A stretch of DNA of 64,000 bases from Corynebacterium meitnerae (GCF_027570075.1 NZ_JAKMUS010000012.1:1-64000); one strand, 5' to 3'; numbered from the stretch's first letter, positions 18,764 to 27,545 are shown. The notes: generated by a model not told the origin, from the sequence alone. Program-made: numbers and translations.

Positions 18764-18934
18764 ATGGGTTTGCTGTACCGCGATAAGAAGAAGCTCGGTA
18801 AGAATTCGTGGCTGAACATCTCCGGTTCCGGGGCGTCGGTGTCCACGAAGGTGGGGCCGGTGACCTTTAACTCCCGCGGCGGAGTGTGGGTGAACTTGCC
18901 TGGCGGGATGACGTACCGGGGGCGCTGGAAGTAG
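18764..18934 (+). CDS. DUF4236 mini-protein
   Basis: A 56-aa protein with MGLLYRDKKK at the N-terminus, then KNSWLNISGSGASVST and a Gly/Arg-rich end. This matches the DUF4236 pattern, a short beta-rich domain often found alone or fused to other domains. No signal peptide or catalytic motif. Start at ATG 18764; TAAGAT at 18749-18754 could be its -10. It ends one base before the convergent mutY stop. Function unknown. Confidence 0.7.
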   Translation: MGLLYRDKKKLGKNSWLNISGSGASVSTKVGPVTFNSRGGVWVNLPGGMTYRGRWK

Positions 18935-19819
18935 TTACGGCAGGTGGAAGAGTCCGTCGTCGTTTTGCACGGCGAGCCCGTCTTCCAGCAGTGAATAGAG
19001 GGCCCGGGAGCGCTGCGGCGCGTCGGGCCACACCACGTCGATCTCTGCCTGCGGCACCGGCGCGGATGCCTCACGCAGCACTTTCATGATCTTGCCACGC
19101 ACTTGCCGGTCGGTGCCTTCGAATTTCTGCACCTTCTTGCCGGCCAGCTCCTCGTCCGTCGGCGGCGGGGAACCAGCGGCTAGCCACGCACACGAGGAAG
19201 CGAGCGGGCAGGCCTCACACGCCGGCCTCGTCGCCGTGCACACGAGCGCGCCGAGCTCCATGAGCCCCGCGGAGAACACGTGCGCATCCGTCTCCGGCAG
19301 CAACGCGGCGACCCACTCCAGCTCGGCCTTCTGTGGTTTTGCCAGCGGCCGGCCCAACACCGCTCGCGTGTACACGCGCCGCACGTTCGTATCCACCACG
19401 GGCACTGCCTGCTCAAACGCAAAAGCCGCCACCGCACGCGCCGTGTAATCGCCGATCCCCGGCAGCTCCAAGAGTTCAGTGACCCCGCTTGGCACGTTGC
19501 CGCCGTGCTTATCCGCGATCTCCTCCGCACACTCCTTCAACCTCAACGCCCGCCGCGGATACCCCAAGCTGCCCCACGCCCGTAGTACCTCCGCGGTCGG
19601 CGCCGCCGCCAGGTCAGCCGGGGTGGGCCAGCGCTCCATCCACTCTTCCCACTGCGGGGCGACGCGAGCGACGGGGGTTTGCTGGCTCATCACCTCACTG
19701 ACCAGCACACCCCACGCGCTGGTTTCCGGGTTGCGCCACGGCAGATCGCGCGCATTGGCCGCGAACCAAGTGGAGACAATAGAAGGATCAATCACAGTAC
19801 GTGCCACAATAGTGGTCAT
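18935..19819 (-). CDS. mutY: A/G-specific adenine DNA glycosylase
   Basis: Removes adenine mispaired with 8-oxoguanine or G. The 294-aa protein has the WFAANARDLPWR start, SEVMSQQTPV, the helix-hairpin-helix LPGIGDYTARAVAAFAF with catalytic Asp in VVDTNVRRV, and the 4Fe-4S cysteines C-x6-C-x2-C-x5-C (about residues 193-210). I chose ATG 19819; an in-frame extension to 19891 would run through the carbonic anhydrase coding region. Starts slightly downstream are possible. Its ATG shares two bases with the divergent carbonic anhydrase ATG. Confidence 0.92.
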   Translation of the reverse strand: MTTIVARTVIDPSIVSTWFAANARDLPWRNPETSAWGVLVSEVMSQQTPVARVAPQWEEWMERWPTPADLAAAPTAEVLRAWGSLGYPRRALRLKECAEEIADKHGGNVPSGVTELLELPGIGDYTARAVAAFAFEQAVPVVDTNVRRVYTRAVLGRPLAKPQKAELEWVAALLPETDAHVFSAGLMELGALVCTATRPACEACPLASSCAWLAAGSPPPTDEELAGKKVQKFEGTDRQVRGKIMKVLREASAPVPQAEIDVVWPDAPQRSRALYSLLEDGLAVQNDDGLFHLP

Positions 19820-20432
19820 GCCGTTTAGGACTATTCCGCGGGACGCCTGGGACCACCTTCTGGAGGGCAACCAGCGTTTCGCCACTGACACATCCGTTCA
19901 TCCGCACTCGGGGTCTTCGCGCCGGGAGGAGCTCCGCACCGGCCAGGCGCCATTCGCGGCGGTACTGGCGTGTTCGGATTCGAGGGTGCCCGTCGAGATG
20001 CTTTTCGACGCCGGCCTCGGCGACCTCTTCGTCGTCCGCACCGCCGGCGGCTGCGTCGATGCCGCTGTGACTGGTTCTTTGGAATTCGCGGTGACCACCC
20101 TGGGCGTGTCCCTCATCGTGGTGCTTAGCCACGAGGAATGCGGCGCCATTGGTGCCGCGGTGTCCTCCTTCGAGGAGGGGGATTTGCCGTCGGATTTGAC
20201 GAGGGTATTCGTCGAAAAGATTGCTCCCAGCGTGATCCGCGCAAAGCGTGACGGGCATGAGGAGCGCTCCGCCATCGAAGAAATCCACGCCGCGGAGACC
20301 GCAGAACACCTCGTTCACCGCATCCCGCCGGTGCAGGCGCGGATCGCAGACGGCTCGCTAGGGGTCGTTGCCGCAAGATACAGGCTTGAAGATGGCCGCG
20401 TCACAAGCGTCGAGGAGCATTTCGCGGGTTAG
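19818..20432 (+). CDS. Beta-class carbonic anhydrase
   Basis: Interconverts CO2 and bicarbonate in the cytoplasm. 204 aa, with zinc ligands Cys52 (ACSDSR), His105 and Cys108 (SHEECG), and the Asp54/Arg56 dyad. The start at ATG 19818 fits the family length. An in-frame open extension to 19479 is antisense to mutY and is rejected. It is divergent from mutY with overlapping start codons, an arrangement also seen in related genomes as far as I recall. Confidence 0.93.
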   Translation: MPFRTIPRDAWDHLLEGNQRFATDTSVHPHSGSSRREELRTGQAPFAAVLACSDSRVPVEMLFDAGLGDLFVVRTAGGCVDAAVTGSLEFAVTTLGVSLIVVLSHEECGAIGAAVSSFEEGDLPSDLTRVFVEKIAPSVIRAKRDGHEERSAIEEIHAAETAEHLVHRIPPVQARIADGSLGVVAARYRLEDGRVTSVEEHFAG

Positions 20433-20435
20433 GAT
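20430..20435 (+). promoter_or_regulatory. -10 for a leaderless start at 20442
   Basis: TAGGAT, 6 nt, GTG 20442. It overlaps the stop codon of the carbonic anhydrase gene. Confidence 0.55.
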
Positions 20436-20441
20436 CGCGGT

Positions 20442-21218
20442 GTGACCTACCAGCCGCGAACCCCACGAACACTCAATACCCCGCAGGATCCCCACGAGCA
20501 ACGCGGGTCCCGCCTGCCCGAGGAGATCTACATGCGCCGGCGTGTTGCCGCGCTGGCGATCGTCCTGGCAGTGGTGGCCCTACTGGTGTGGGCGCTCACG
20601 TCGTTTGCCCGCTCCGGATCGAACGATGATAAACCAACGACCTCGGCGTTGCCCACCACCTTGGTGACAACTCCGACCGAGCCGGACCCCGGCGCCGCCA
20701 AGGAGTCCACCGAGGCCACGGACACCGAGGCCACGGAGACAGAGCCGAGCGAAGACTTCGACCCCACCGCCAAGCAAGAACGCCCGGACGATGAGGAACT
20801 CGCCGCCAAGAACTCCTGTGAGCTCAGCGACCTCCAGCTGACCATCCAGTCCAACAAGACGAACTTTGACGTCAACAACCCGAAGGACCAACCGGAACTC
20901 AACGTCCAGGTGAAAAACCCGACGGGCGCGGACTGCGTCATCAACGCCAACGATGAGAAGCTGCGCTTCGAGGTCTACTCCATCGCCCGCGAAGGCTTCC
21001 AGCCGGTGTGGGGTGACACGGACTGCTACGAGCCGGTGATCAACGGTGAGCAGACCTTCGCCGCTGGCGAATCCCGCACCTTCCGCGCCACCTGGTCCCG
21101 CCTGGCTTCCGCGCCGGGTCAGTGCTCCAACCGTCAGGCCGTGCCTGCCGGTGCTTACGTGGTCACCGCGACGCTGGGCAACAACCACGCGGAGGGCGTG
21201 ACCTTCAACATCCGCTAG
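20442..21218 (+). CDS. Single-pass membrane protein with external domain
   Basis: 258 aa: a cytoplasmic N-terminus of about 30 residues (Pro/Arg-rich), one membrane helix (about 33-52), a Thr/Glu/Pro-rich spacer (about 58-115), and an external domain with four Cys (NSCELSD, GADCVIN, DTDCYEP, PGQCSN). The domain ends GAYVVTATLGNNHAEGVTFNIR, reminiscent of immunoglobulin-like or DUF4232-type folds. Actinobacterial relatives are common. No enzyme motif seen. Confidence 0.75.
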   Translation: MTYQPRTPRTLNTPQDPHEQRGSRLPEEIYMRRRVAALAIVLAVVALLVWALTSFARSGSNDDKPTTSALPTTLVTTPTEPDPGAAKESTEATDTEATETEPSEDFDPTAKQERPDDEELAAKNSCELSDLQLTIQSNKTNFDVNNPKDQPELNVQVKNPTGADCVINANDEKLRFEVYSIAREGFQPVWGDTDCYEPVINGEQTFAAGESRTFRATWSRLASAPGQCSNRQAVPAGAYVVTATLGNNHAEGVTFNIR

Positions 21219-21240
21219 CCGGCAGCGCTAGTTCACAGCG

Positions 21241-22278
21241 CTAGGCGTTGCGCCGCAGCCCCTCCACGATGTGGCGCGCCCACAGCGGCGAGACGTTCTT
21301 CGCTTCCGCGAGCCGTTCTGCATCGGCAGCGCGGATGGCGTCGAGGTCGCCAAATTCGGCCACGATGTAGTCGATGAGGGATTTCTGCACCCGCGGAATA
21401 CGCGACAGAGCCCGGTAGCCCCGCGGCGTCACCGATTCCATGAGGTTTTCTTCCGTCGCCGGCAGCCCCAAGACCTGCGCGAGGGTGGCCGTGTTCAGCA
21501 GTTCGCGGTCGGGGAGGTGGTCGAGGGTGTCGATGGTGGCGTCGATAAGCTCATTGCTCGGCGCACCCTCCGCGACGAGGTAGTCGCACACGAGCATGGC
21601 AATGTCGTGGTAGATCGTGCCGCGCAACTCGGTGAGCTGGAGACGCAGCTGGCGCGCGTCGGTGCCGAGCTCCACGATCTGATCATCCATATCGCGCGCG
21701 GCGCGCTGCAGCAGAAGCTGACGTTGCAGCAGGTGCAACACATCCTCGACGGCGGCGTAGCGGTTCATCTCCGCCACGAAGAGGCGCTGGTTCGCCTTGT
21801 CCACGCGGATGCGGTACTGCTCCACGGTGGCGATCGCCTGGCGGGCCCGCGTGAGAAGCACCGCCGGCTCCTCGATGATGTGGCGCTTCCCGTCGGCGTA
21901 CACCGTGACAATGTTCATCGATCCGGACACCGACACGACAGGCACACCCGTGTGCAGCGCCGTACGCTCCGCGGAGCGGTGGCGCGTACCAGTCTCCGAC
22001 GTATGGAAAGTCGGCGACGGCACCAGCTGCACATTCGCACGCGTGATCCGCGTCCCGTCCTCCGACAGCACGACGGCGCCGTCCATCTTGGACAGCTCAC
22101 GCAGCAGCGTCGGGGAGAAAGGGACGTCGAATTCAATGCCGCCGTCGCACACACCGGCCACCTCGGGCCCATCGCCCAGCACAATCAGCGCGCCGGTGTG
22201 CCCGCGCTTGATGCGTTCGAGCCCGTCGCGCAATTCCGTGCCGGGGGCGAGCCGCAGCAAAACATCGCGCATGGTCAT
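21241..22278 (-). CDS. disA: DNA integrity scanning protein / diadenylate cyclase DisA
   Basis: Makes c-di-AMP from two ATP and scans DNA for branched structures. The N-terminal DAC domain contains the DGA motif (KMDGAVVLS) and RHR (GTRHRSAERTAL). A helical spine and a C-terminal helix-hairpin-helix DNA-binding region (SRIPRVQKSLIDYIVAEFGDLDAIRAA in part) follow. At 345 aa the length is standard. It lies downstream of radA on the same strand with a 12-nt gap, the conserved radA-disA pairing. Confidence 0.95.
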   Translation of the reverse strand: MTMRDVLLRLAPGTELRDGLERIKRGHTGALIVLGDGPEVAGVCDGGIEFDVPFSPTLLRELSKMDGAVVLSEDGTRITRANVQLVPSPTFHTSETGTRHRSAERTALHTGVPVVSVSGSMNIVTVYADGKRHIIEEPAVLLTRARQAIATVEQYRIRVDKANQRLFVAEMNRYAAVEDVLHLLQRQLLLQRAARDMDDQIVELGTDARQLRLQLTELRGTIYHDIAMLVCDYLVAEGAPSNELIDATIDTLDHLPDRELLNTATLAQVLGLPATEENLMESVTPRGYRALSRIPRVQKSLIDYIVAEFGDLDAIRAADAERLAEAKNVSPLWARHIVEGLRRNA

Positions 22279-22290
22279 AGCTTTCAGATC

Positions 22291-23691
22291 TTACGCATTT
22301 TGCTTATCGACGGCCCCAATCGCCTCCCTCACCGTCCCCACCTGTACCACCTTCATGCCGGGGATCTTCTTGGTGAGTCCCGTGGGCACGATCGCATTCT
22401 CATATCCCAGACGGGCTGCTTCGGTGAGCCTGCGCTCCAGGTTGGGTACGCGGCGCACTTCGCCGGCGAGGCCGACTTCCCCGATGACCACTGTCTTTGG
22501 TGGCAGAGCAGTGGTGTGCAGGCTCGACCAGGTGGCCAGTGCCACGGCGAGATCCGTGCCTGTCTCGGTGATGCGGACGCCGCCGACGGTAGCCACGTAC
22601 GCGTCCTGGTCATTGGTGCGTTCCCCGCAGCGGGCTTGGAGGACGGCGAGAACCATGGGCACGCGGTTGTAGTCCAAGCCGGTGACCACGCGGCGCGGTG
22701 ACTTGTTTACCGGATCCACCGTCAACGCCTGCACCTCGGCGAGAATCGGGCGCACCCCGTCCATGGCTACGGTGACTGCCGAACCATCCGGCGTCTGTCC
22801 GCGGTGGGAGAGGAACAATCCGGACGGGTCCGGCACCTCGCGGATGCCGTCGGCGGTCTGCTCGAAGCAGCCGACTTCGTCGGTGGCGCCGAAGCGGTTC
22901 TTCATACCGCGCAGCATGCGCAGGCTGGTCTGGCGGTCGCCCTCGAACGCGAGGACGACGTCTACCAGGTGCTCCAGTACGCGTGGGCCCGCGACGTTGC
23001 CGTCTTTGGTCACGTGGCCGACGAGCAAGATTGGCAGATTCGTCGTCTTCGCCAACGCCGTCAAGGCTGCCGTGACTGCCCGCGATTGTGCGACGCCGCC
23101 GGCCACGCCTTCCACGCCGGCTGCCTGCATCGTCTGCACCGAGTCCACGATCAGCAGACTGGGTTTCACCTGGTCCACGTGGCCAAAGACCACATCCAGG
23201 TTGGACTCGGATGCCAAGTACAGGTTTTCGTTGAGTCCCCCGGTGCGTTCCGCACGCCCGCGGACCTGGGCTGCGGATTCCTCTGCCGTGACGTAGAGGG
23301 CGGTGCGATCCCCCGTTGCCGCCCAGCGGCTAGCGACTTCGAGCAGCAGCGTCGATTTACCCACGCCCGGTTCGCCGGACAGCAGCACCACTGACCCCGG
23401 CACGACGCCCCCGCCGAGCACGCGGTCAAGTTCAGAAATCCCCGATGTCACACGCCCAGCAGCGCTGGCGTTGATCTTCGTGATGGGCTGCGCCGGTGAC
23501 GCCGGCGCCAACCCCTTCGGCGCGCCAGCACTGATGCCGGCGCGTGCCTTTGTACCCCCTGCGGTGCTGGTGACAGCAGCCGCTGATTCCTCGAGTGTAC
23601 CCCACGCCCCACACTCGGGGCAGCGCCCCAGCCACTTCGGTGACGAATACCCGCACTCAGTGCAGGTGTGGACGGTGCGCTGCTTCGCCAC
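22291..23691 (-). CDS. radA: DNA repair protein RadA
   Basis: A RecA-like ATPase and helicase that processes recombination intermediates. 466 aa. An N-terminal C4 zinc finger (CTECGYSSPKWLGRCPEC) is followed by an Ala/Gly-rich linker, Walker A GEPGVGKST, the RadA-specific KNRFG motif, and a C-terminal Lon-like domain (VIGEVGLAGEVRRV). GTG start. Its last codons carry a copy of the dispersed 11-mer (22302-22312). It forms an operon with disA. Confidence 0.95.
   Translation of the reverse strand: MAKQRTVHTCTECGYSSPKWLGRCPECGAWGTLEESAAAVTSTAGGTKARAGISAGAPKGLAPASPAQPITKINASAAGRVTSGISELDRVLGGGVVPGSVVLLSGEPGVGKSTLLLEVASRWAATGDRTALYVTAEESAAQVRGRAERTGGLNENLYLASESNLDVVFGHVDQVKPSLLIVDSVQTMQAAGVEGVAGGVAQSRAVTAALTALAKTTNLPILLVGHVTKDGNVAGPRVLEHLVDVVLAFEGDRQTSLRMLRGMKNRFGATDEVGCFEQTADGIREVPDPSGLFLSHRGQTPDGSAVTVAMDGVRPILAEVQALTVDPVNKSPRRVVTGLDYNRVPMVLAVLQARCGERTNDQDAYVATVGGVRITETGTDLAVALATWSSLHTTALPPKTVVIGEVGLAGEVRRVPNLERRLTEAARLGYENAIVPTGLTKKIPGMKVVQVGTVREAIGAVDKQNA
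22302..22312 (+). repeat. Copy of the dispersed 11-mer GCTTATCGACG
   Basis: It sits in the final codons of radA. Downstream on the plus strand the sequence is C-rich (22313-22342), matching the asymmetric pattern seen at other copies. Confidence 0.85.
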
Positions 23692-23714
23692 AGTTTCTGT
23701 GAACTAGTGCTGAA

Positions 23715-24266
23715 CTAGTGCTTCTTCTCCGGCTGACGGTCCGTCTCACCAGACTTCACGGTCGGAGCAGCGACGGTAGCCACTGTCTCCACCTTGCCGG
23801 TGTCAAACGTGAACGTCACCGGGACGTTGCCGCCGTAAGCGAAGTTGTCATTGTCCACCGAGGTCTTCACGTACTCGATGCACGCGCCCTCAGCCTGCGG
23901 CATCTCCTGCAGACCATCAGCGGAATTACCCACGATGGAGCAGTTGTAGCCCATCGGCTCCGGGGTGGTCATCTCCACCGTCTCGCCGTTCACAGCGACG
24001 GACTGCAGCTTGTGCTCGTGACGGTCATAGTCCTGGTTGGATGCAGTGAACTTCACCGCTGCGTCCCCATTTTCGTCCAAGACGATGGTGACGTCCTGGA
24101 CGGTGATGGAACCATCCTCCGTCTGCGCGCTGGCGCCGTTGACGGCAGCGACCTGGGACGAAGTCTGGGTGACCTGGCCCGCAGAGCATGCAGCGAGCAG
24201 AACAGCAGAAGCAGCTGCGATAGAGACGGCACCTGCGCGGCGGATAACCGGCTTCAGGGAGTTCAC
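23715..24266 (-). CDS. Conserved putative lipoprotein next to radA
   Basis: 183 aa, GTG start preceded 8 nt upstream by a perfect AGGAGG. Lipobox LLAAC with Cys at about 27. The exported domain has two Cys (YNCSIV, GACIEY) and ends in a charged Lys/His tail (RQPEKKH). The regular beta-strand pattern suggests an Ig-like or DUF4352-type fold, which is not certain. It is co-directional with radA-disA with a 23-nt gap, so it may head that operon. Function unknown. Confidence 0.7.
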   Translation of the reverse strand: MNSLKPVIRRAGAVSIAAASAVLLAACSAGQVTQTSSQVAAVNGASAQTEDGSITVQDVTIVLDENGDAAVKFTASNQDYDRHEHKLQSVAVNGETVEMTTPEPMGYNCSIVGNSADGLQEMPQAEGACIEYVKTSVDNDNFAYGGNVPVTFTFDTGKVETVATVAAPTVKSGETDRQPEKKH

Positions 24267-24411
24267 GTCGATGTCCTCCTGTTAGGAATTTTTAGGCGTA
24301 TCAACGATTCAGCCTAGTCTTTTCTCCTTGACTATTCACAGTTAGCCATCAGTATGTGGGTGCAACCGGGGGTATCCATAATGGGGCCCGGTGTGTGATT
24401 GGGGGCGATGG

Positions 24412-24417
24412 TAGGAT
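24412..24417 (+). promoter_or_regulatory. Possible -10 of carD
   Basis: TAGGAT lies 55 nt before the carD ATG in an intergenic region. No clear -35 is visible. Confidence 0.4.
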
Positions 24418-24443
24418 CGGGACGTTATTCGTGTGGCGGTAGT

Positions 24444-24454
24444 CGTCGATAAGC
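24444..24454 (-). repeat. Copy of the dispersed 11-mer, in the carD 5' leader
   Basis: CGTCGATAAGC is non-coding here, between the probable carD -10 and the carD RBS. This shows the motif is not just a by-product of coding for Leu-Ile-Asp. Confidence 0.85.
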
Positions 24455-24472
24455 ATGCGCGAAGGAGAGCGA

Positions 24473-25057
24473 ATGGATTTCAAGGTCGGAGAAGTAGTTG
24501 TCTACCCGCACCACGGTGCAGCTCGGATCGCGGACATTGAGAAGCGAGAGATGGGCGGGGAGACGCTGGACTTCCTCGTGCTCAACATCCTTCAATCTGA
24601 CCTGTCGGTGCGCGTGCCTATTAAGAATGCGGAGCTCGTCGGCGTGCGCGACGTCGTCGGCGAGGAAGGTCTGCGCAAGGTGTTCTCCGTGCTGCGCGAG
24701 ACCGACGTGGAGGAGGCCGGTAACTGGTCCCGCCGCTACAAGGCGAACCAGGAGCGCCTGGCGTCCGGTGACATCAACAAGGTCGCGGAGGTTGTGCGCG
24801 ACCTGTGGCGCCGTGACCAGGGCCGCGGCCTTTCCGCTGGTGAGAAGCGCATGCTGGGTAAGGCTCGTCAGGTGCTCGTGGGTGAGCTCGCGCTCGCTGA
24901 GCCTGTGGACGAAGCGAAGGCCGCAGGCATGGAAGAGGAAATCCAGGCCATCATCGCGCGCCACGTGGAACAGGGGCTCGTGGCTAAGCCGGTGGGCGAT
25001 GTTGACGTGGAAGATGACGTCGATCTGGACGACCTGAGCTTCGACGACGAGGACTAG
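24473..25057 (+). CDS. carD: CarD-family transcription regulator
   Basis: Binds the RNA polymerase beta subunit and stabilises the open complex at rRNA and housekeeping promoters. 194 aa from ATG 24473, preceded by GAAGGAGAG. The N-terminal Tudor-like RNAP-interaction domain is [17 protein letters not shown]...; the helical DNA-binding C-terminal domain contains [12 protein letters not shown]. An acidic tail (Asp/Glu-rich, last 20 residues) makes it longer than the 162-aa mycobacterial protein. The ATG at 24455 would add six residues and lies upstream of the RBS. It is followed 9 nt later by ispD, as in most actinobacteria. Confidence 0.95.
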   Translation: MDFKVGEVVVYPHHGAARIADIEKREMGGETLDFLVLNILQSDLSVRVPIKNAELVGVRDVVGEEGLRKVFSVLRETDVEEAGNWSRRYKANQERLASGDINKVAEVVRDLWRRDQGRGLSAGEKRMLGKARQVLVGELALAEPVDEAKAAGMEEEIQAIIARHVEQGLVAKPVGDVDVEDDVDLDDLSFDDED

Positions 25058-25066
25058 ACCATCAGC

Positions 25067-25798
25067 ATGAACAGTCGGCGCGTCGTCGCGCTCGTCGCGG
25101 CGGCGGGGCGCGGGACTCGGCTGGGCGCGGAGATCCCTAAGGCTTACGTGCAGCTGCGTGGGCGCTCGCTGCTGGAGCGTTCGGTGACGGCGATGGAGAC
25201 GTCCGCTGTCGTTGACCACATTGGCGTGCTGGTCAGCCCCGACATGGAGCCGTTTGCGCGCGAACTGCTGCGCGACCACGACGTCCAGTTCATCCACGGC
25301 GCCGGCGAGCGCGCGGATTCCGTGTGGGAGGGCCTGCAAGCTTTGCTTTTCGACGACGCCGTGGTCCTCGTCCACGACGCCGCCCGCGCGTTGACGCCGC
25401 CGGGGATGATCGCGCGCGTCGCACGCCAAGTGCTCAGCGGCGCCCCAGCCGTCGTTCCGGTTGTGCCCGTCGCTGACACCATCAAGCTTGTCGACGCCTC
25501 CGGGGCCATCCTCTCCACCCCCGACCGCTCCCGCCTACGCGCTGTGCAGACGCCGCAGGGCTTCGACCTGGCCACGTTGCGGGCGGCGAATGAGGCCTAT
25601 TTCGCGGCTGATGCTGTTGATTTCACCCCGACCGACGACGCGAGCCTCATGGAATGGTTCGGTGTTCCCGTGACCACGGTGCAGGGCGACCCGATGGCGT
25701 TTAAGATCACCACTCCCATCGACTTAGTGCTGGCACAGCGCATCACGGATGAGGCGGAACCCACCGTTTTTGACGTGCCCGGCAACCCCGGCGTTTAA
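25067..25798 (+). CDS. ispD: 2-C-methyl-D-erythritol 4-phosphate cytidylyltransferase
   Basis: Third step of the MEP isoprenoid pathway, activating methylerythritol phosphate with CTP. The 243-aa protein has the nucleotide-binding start ALVAAAGRGTRLG with catalytic Lys in AEIPKAYVQL, VLVHDAARAL, and the TPQGF and TDDASLMEWFG segments. The ispD-ispF pairing is interrupted here by an HNH endonuclease gene. Confidence 0.95.
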   Translation: MNSRRVVALVAAAGRGTRLGAEIPKAYVQLRGRSLLERSVTAMETSAVVDHIGVLVSPDMEPFARELLRDHDVQFIHGAGERADSVWEGLQALLFDDAVVLVHDAARALTPPGMIARVARQVLSGAPAVVPVVPVADTIKLVDASGAILSTPDRSRLRAVQTPQGFDLATLRAANEAYFAADAVDFTPTDDASLMEWFGVPVTTVQGDPMAFKITTPIDLVLAQRITDEAEPTVFDVPGNPGV

Positions 25799-25876
25799 AA
25801 ACCCCCAACCTTACTTAGACTGCCTTAGACCCCCGTTTGGTTCCATAGAATTTGAAAATGTGGGAAATCTCAAAAA

Positions 25877-25897
25877 CCCTTGTAGAAGGGCACTTTT
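25877..25897 (+). terminator. Weak hairpin with T-run after ispD
   Basis: CCCTT (25877-25881), 4-nt loop, AAGGG, then CACTTTT. The stem is short, so termination efficiency is doubtful. The 118-bp ispD-HNH gap around it is AT-richer than its surroundings. Confidence 0.4.
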
Positions 25898-25903
25898 GAG
25901 CAA

Positions 25904-25909
25904 TACCTT
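25904..25909 (+). promoter_or_regulatory. -10 for a leaderless HNH gene transcript
   Basis: TACCTT, 6 nt, ATG 25916. No RBS. Confidence 0.45.
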
Positions 25910-25915
25910 TGTGGC

Positions 25916-27022
25916 ATGAACTTTAATTCAGTGATGCAAGCCCTATCGGGGGGCGCAATAGACATGTTGGAAGGGTTTGACCGCGAAGCCGCGTTGGACG
26001 CTGGGATGTCGCAGGCGACTGCGAATAACTGGAAGCTCGTGCACGAGGCGTATTACGGTCCGACGACGTCGCCGTCGAAGCAACGACAGGCGCGGGAGAA
26101 AGCTCGTGCGGAGGGGGTGAGCTTGGACAAACTCGTCCACATTGAGAAGAAACTCAAGCCGATCAAGAACAACCGGACGCGCAACAAGCTTCGGCTAACG
26201 CTGCTTTCGGTGCGCGGCACGTACAAGGCGCTCTTAGCTCTGGCTAGGAAGCTTTTGCCCGGCGCGGACAAGCCACCGGAGAAGAAGATGACCATTTCGC
26301 CGTCGCGTCACGGCCGCCGCCGGGTGGTGTTCTGGGCGGATGAGCGCGATGTCGCCGATTTAGAACACGCGCTGTTGCAGAAGGTGGACCCGGACTTACC
26401 GCTGGCGTCGCAATTATTGGAACACTTCTTGGCGCTCATACGAAGCGGCGGGGGAGTGCCGCACGCGGTACCGCGGCCGCAGTTGCTCATTCCGTTGCCC
26501 GAGTGGGTGCGCATCATCCGCGGCGAAGGTGATGACGTGGTGCTCGGGCTTACCGACGGCACCACCATCACCGGCGCCGACTTCCTCACCACCCACACCG
26601 CCAACCCAGACAACGAATTGGAAGCAGTGGTCTTCCATCCCACAGAAGGCGCGGTAAACCAGTACCGCTTGGAGCGATTTGCCAACGCGAAGCAGCGTGA
26701 CATGGCGCGGGCAACGCAGCCGATCTGCACCAGCCCGGATTGCCGCCGTGGCGCGGACCAGTGCGAAATCCACCACATCAAAGCGTGGAAGAACGGTGGC
26801 GAAACCAACGTGAACAACCTGGCGCCGCTGTGCCGCTACCACAATCGGGTCAACGATGATGACGCGCATTTGGTCCGCCGCGGCCATGTGGAGATGCGGG
26901 GTGGGGCGCCGGTGTGGGTCTCCCCACGTGGGTTTGCCCGGGCGAATAAGTTACACCCCTTCGGCGGGATGCGGTCCCTGTTCAACCACGACCCGGCGAA
27001 GGTGCCAGCTCGCGCCAGTTAG
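25916..27022 (+). CDS. HNH endonuclease family protein
   Basis: 368 aa. The first 130 or so residues are helical and basic, resembling the N-terminal part of corynebacterial HNH/DUF222-type proteins. The C-terminal nuclease core (about 268-315) has CTSPDCRRGADQCEIHHIKAW ... NNLAPLCRYHNRV, with paired Cys, the HH of HNH, the central Asn and the final Cys/His, so the site looks intact. Such genes occur in many copies in actinobacterial genomes, often near mobile DNA. Here it separates ispD from ispF. No inverted repeats or target duplication flank it. Biological substrate unknown. Confidence 0.85.
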   Translation: MNFNSVMQALSGGAIDMLEGFDREAALDAGMSQATANNWKLVHEAYYGPTTSPSKQRQAREKARAEGVSLDKLVHIEKKLKPIKNNRTRNKLRLTLLSVRGTYKALLALARKLLPGADKPPEKKMTISPSRHGRRRVVFWADERDVADLEHALLQKVDPDLPLASQLLEHFLALIRSGGGVPHAVPRPQLLIPLPEWVRIIRGEGDDVVLGLTDGTTITGADFLTTHTANPDNELEAVVFHPTEGAVNQYRLERFANAKQRDMARATQPICTSPDCRRGADQCEIHHIKAWKNGGETNVNNLAPLCRYHNRVNDDDAHLVRRGHVEMRGGAPVWVSPRGFARANKLHPFGGMRSLFNHDPAKVPARAS

Positions 27023-27029
27023 GGCGAAC

Positions 27030-27035
27030 TAGGAT
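27030..27035 (+). promoter_or_regulatory. -10 for a leaderless ispF transcript
   Basis: TAGGAT, 8 nt, ATG 27044. This would give ispF its own promoter despite the HNH insertion. Confidence 0.5.
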
Positions 27036-27043
27036 CGGAGCGC

Positions 27044-27544
27044 ATGGACAACTCCCAGACCTCACATCCGCTTTCCGCTCTGCGCGTCGGCAGTGCTTTT
27101 GACGCCCACCGCATCGCCCCCGGCAAACCCTGCTGGATCGCCGGCCTCCTCTTCGAAGGCGTCGACGGATGCGAAGGCCACTCAGACGGAGACGTGGTCA
27201 GCCACGCCATCGTCGACGCGGTGCTCTCCGCAACCGGATTGGGGGACCTGGGCAGTTTCGTCGGTGTTGACCGCCCGGAGTACGAGGGGGTCACTGGGGT
27301 GCAGTTGCTTACCGAGTTGCGTGAACTCGTCGCCGCCAACGGCTACACCGTGCTCAACGCTTCAGCTCAACTCATCGGCCAGACCCCCAAAATGGGCCCG
27401 GTGCGCGAAGAGGCCGAGCGCGTCCTGTCCGAAGCACTCGGCGCACCCGTCTCCGTGAGCGCCACGACGACGGACCACATGGGCTTCACGGGATCGGGTG
27501 AGGGAAGGGCGGCGGTGGCGACGGCGCTCGTCGATAAGCGATAG
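27044..27544 (+). CDS. ispF: 2-C-methyl-D-erythritol 2,4-cyclodiphosphate synthase
   Basis: Cyclises CDP-ME 2-phosphate in the MEP pathway. The 166-aa protein has FDAHRI with metal-binding Asp/His, [17 protein letters not shown], and the C-terminal [21 protein letters not shown] signature. An 11-residue N-terminal extension precedes the core. A dispersed 11-mer copy lies in its last codons (27529-27539). Confidence 0.95.
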   Translation: MDNSQTSHPLSALRVGSAFDAHRIAPGKPCWIAGLLFEGVDGCEGHSDGDVVSHAIVDAVLSATGLGDLGSFVGVDRPEYEGVTGVQLLTELRELVAANGYTVLNASAQLIGQTPKMGPVREEAERVLSEALGAPVSVSATTTDHMGFTGSGEGRAAVATALVDKR

Positions 27545-27545
27545 C

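Noticed and set aside
19479..19817. 113-codon upstream extension of the carbonic anhydrase
   Set aside because: It is antisense to conserved mutY sequence and beyond the usual family length.
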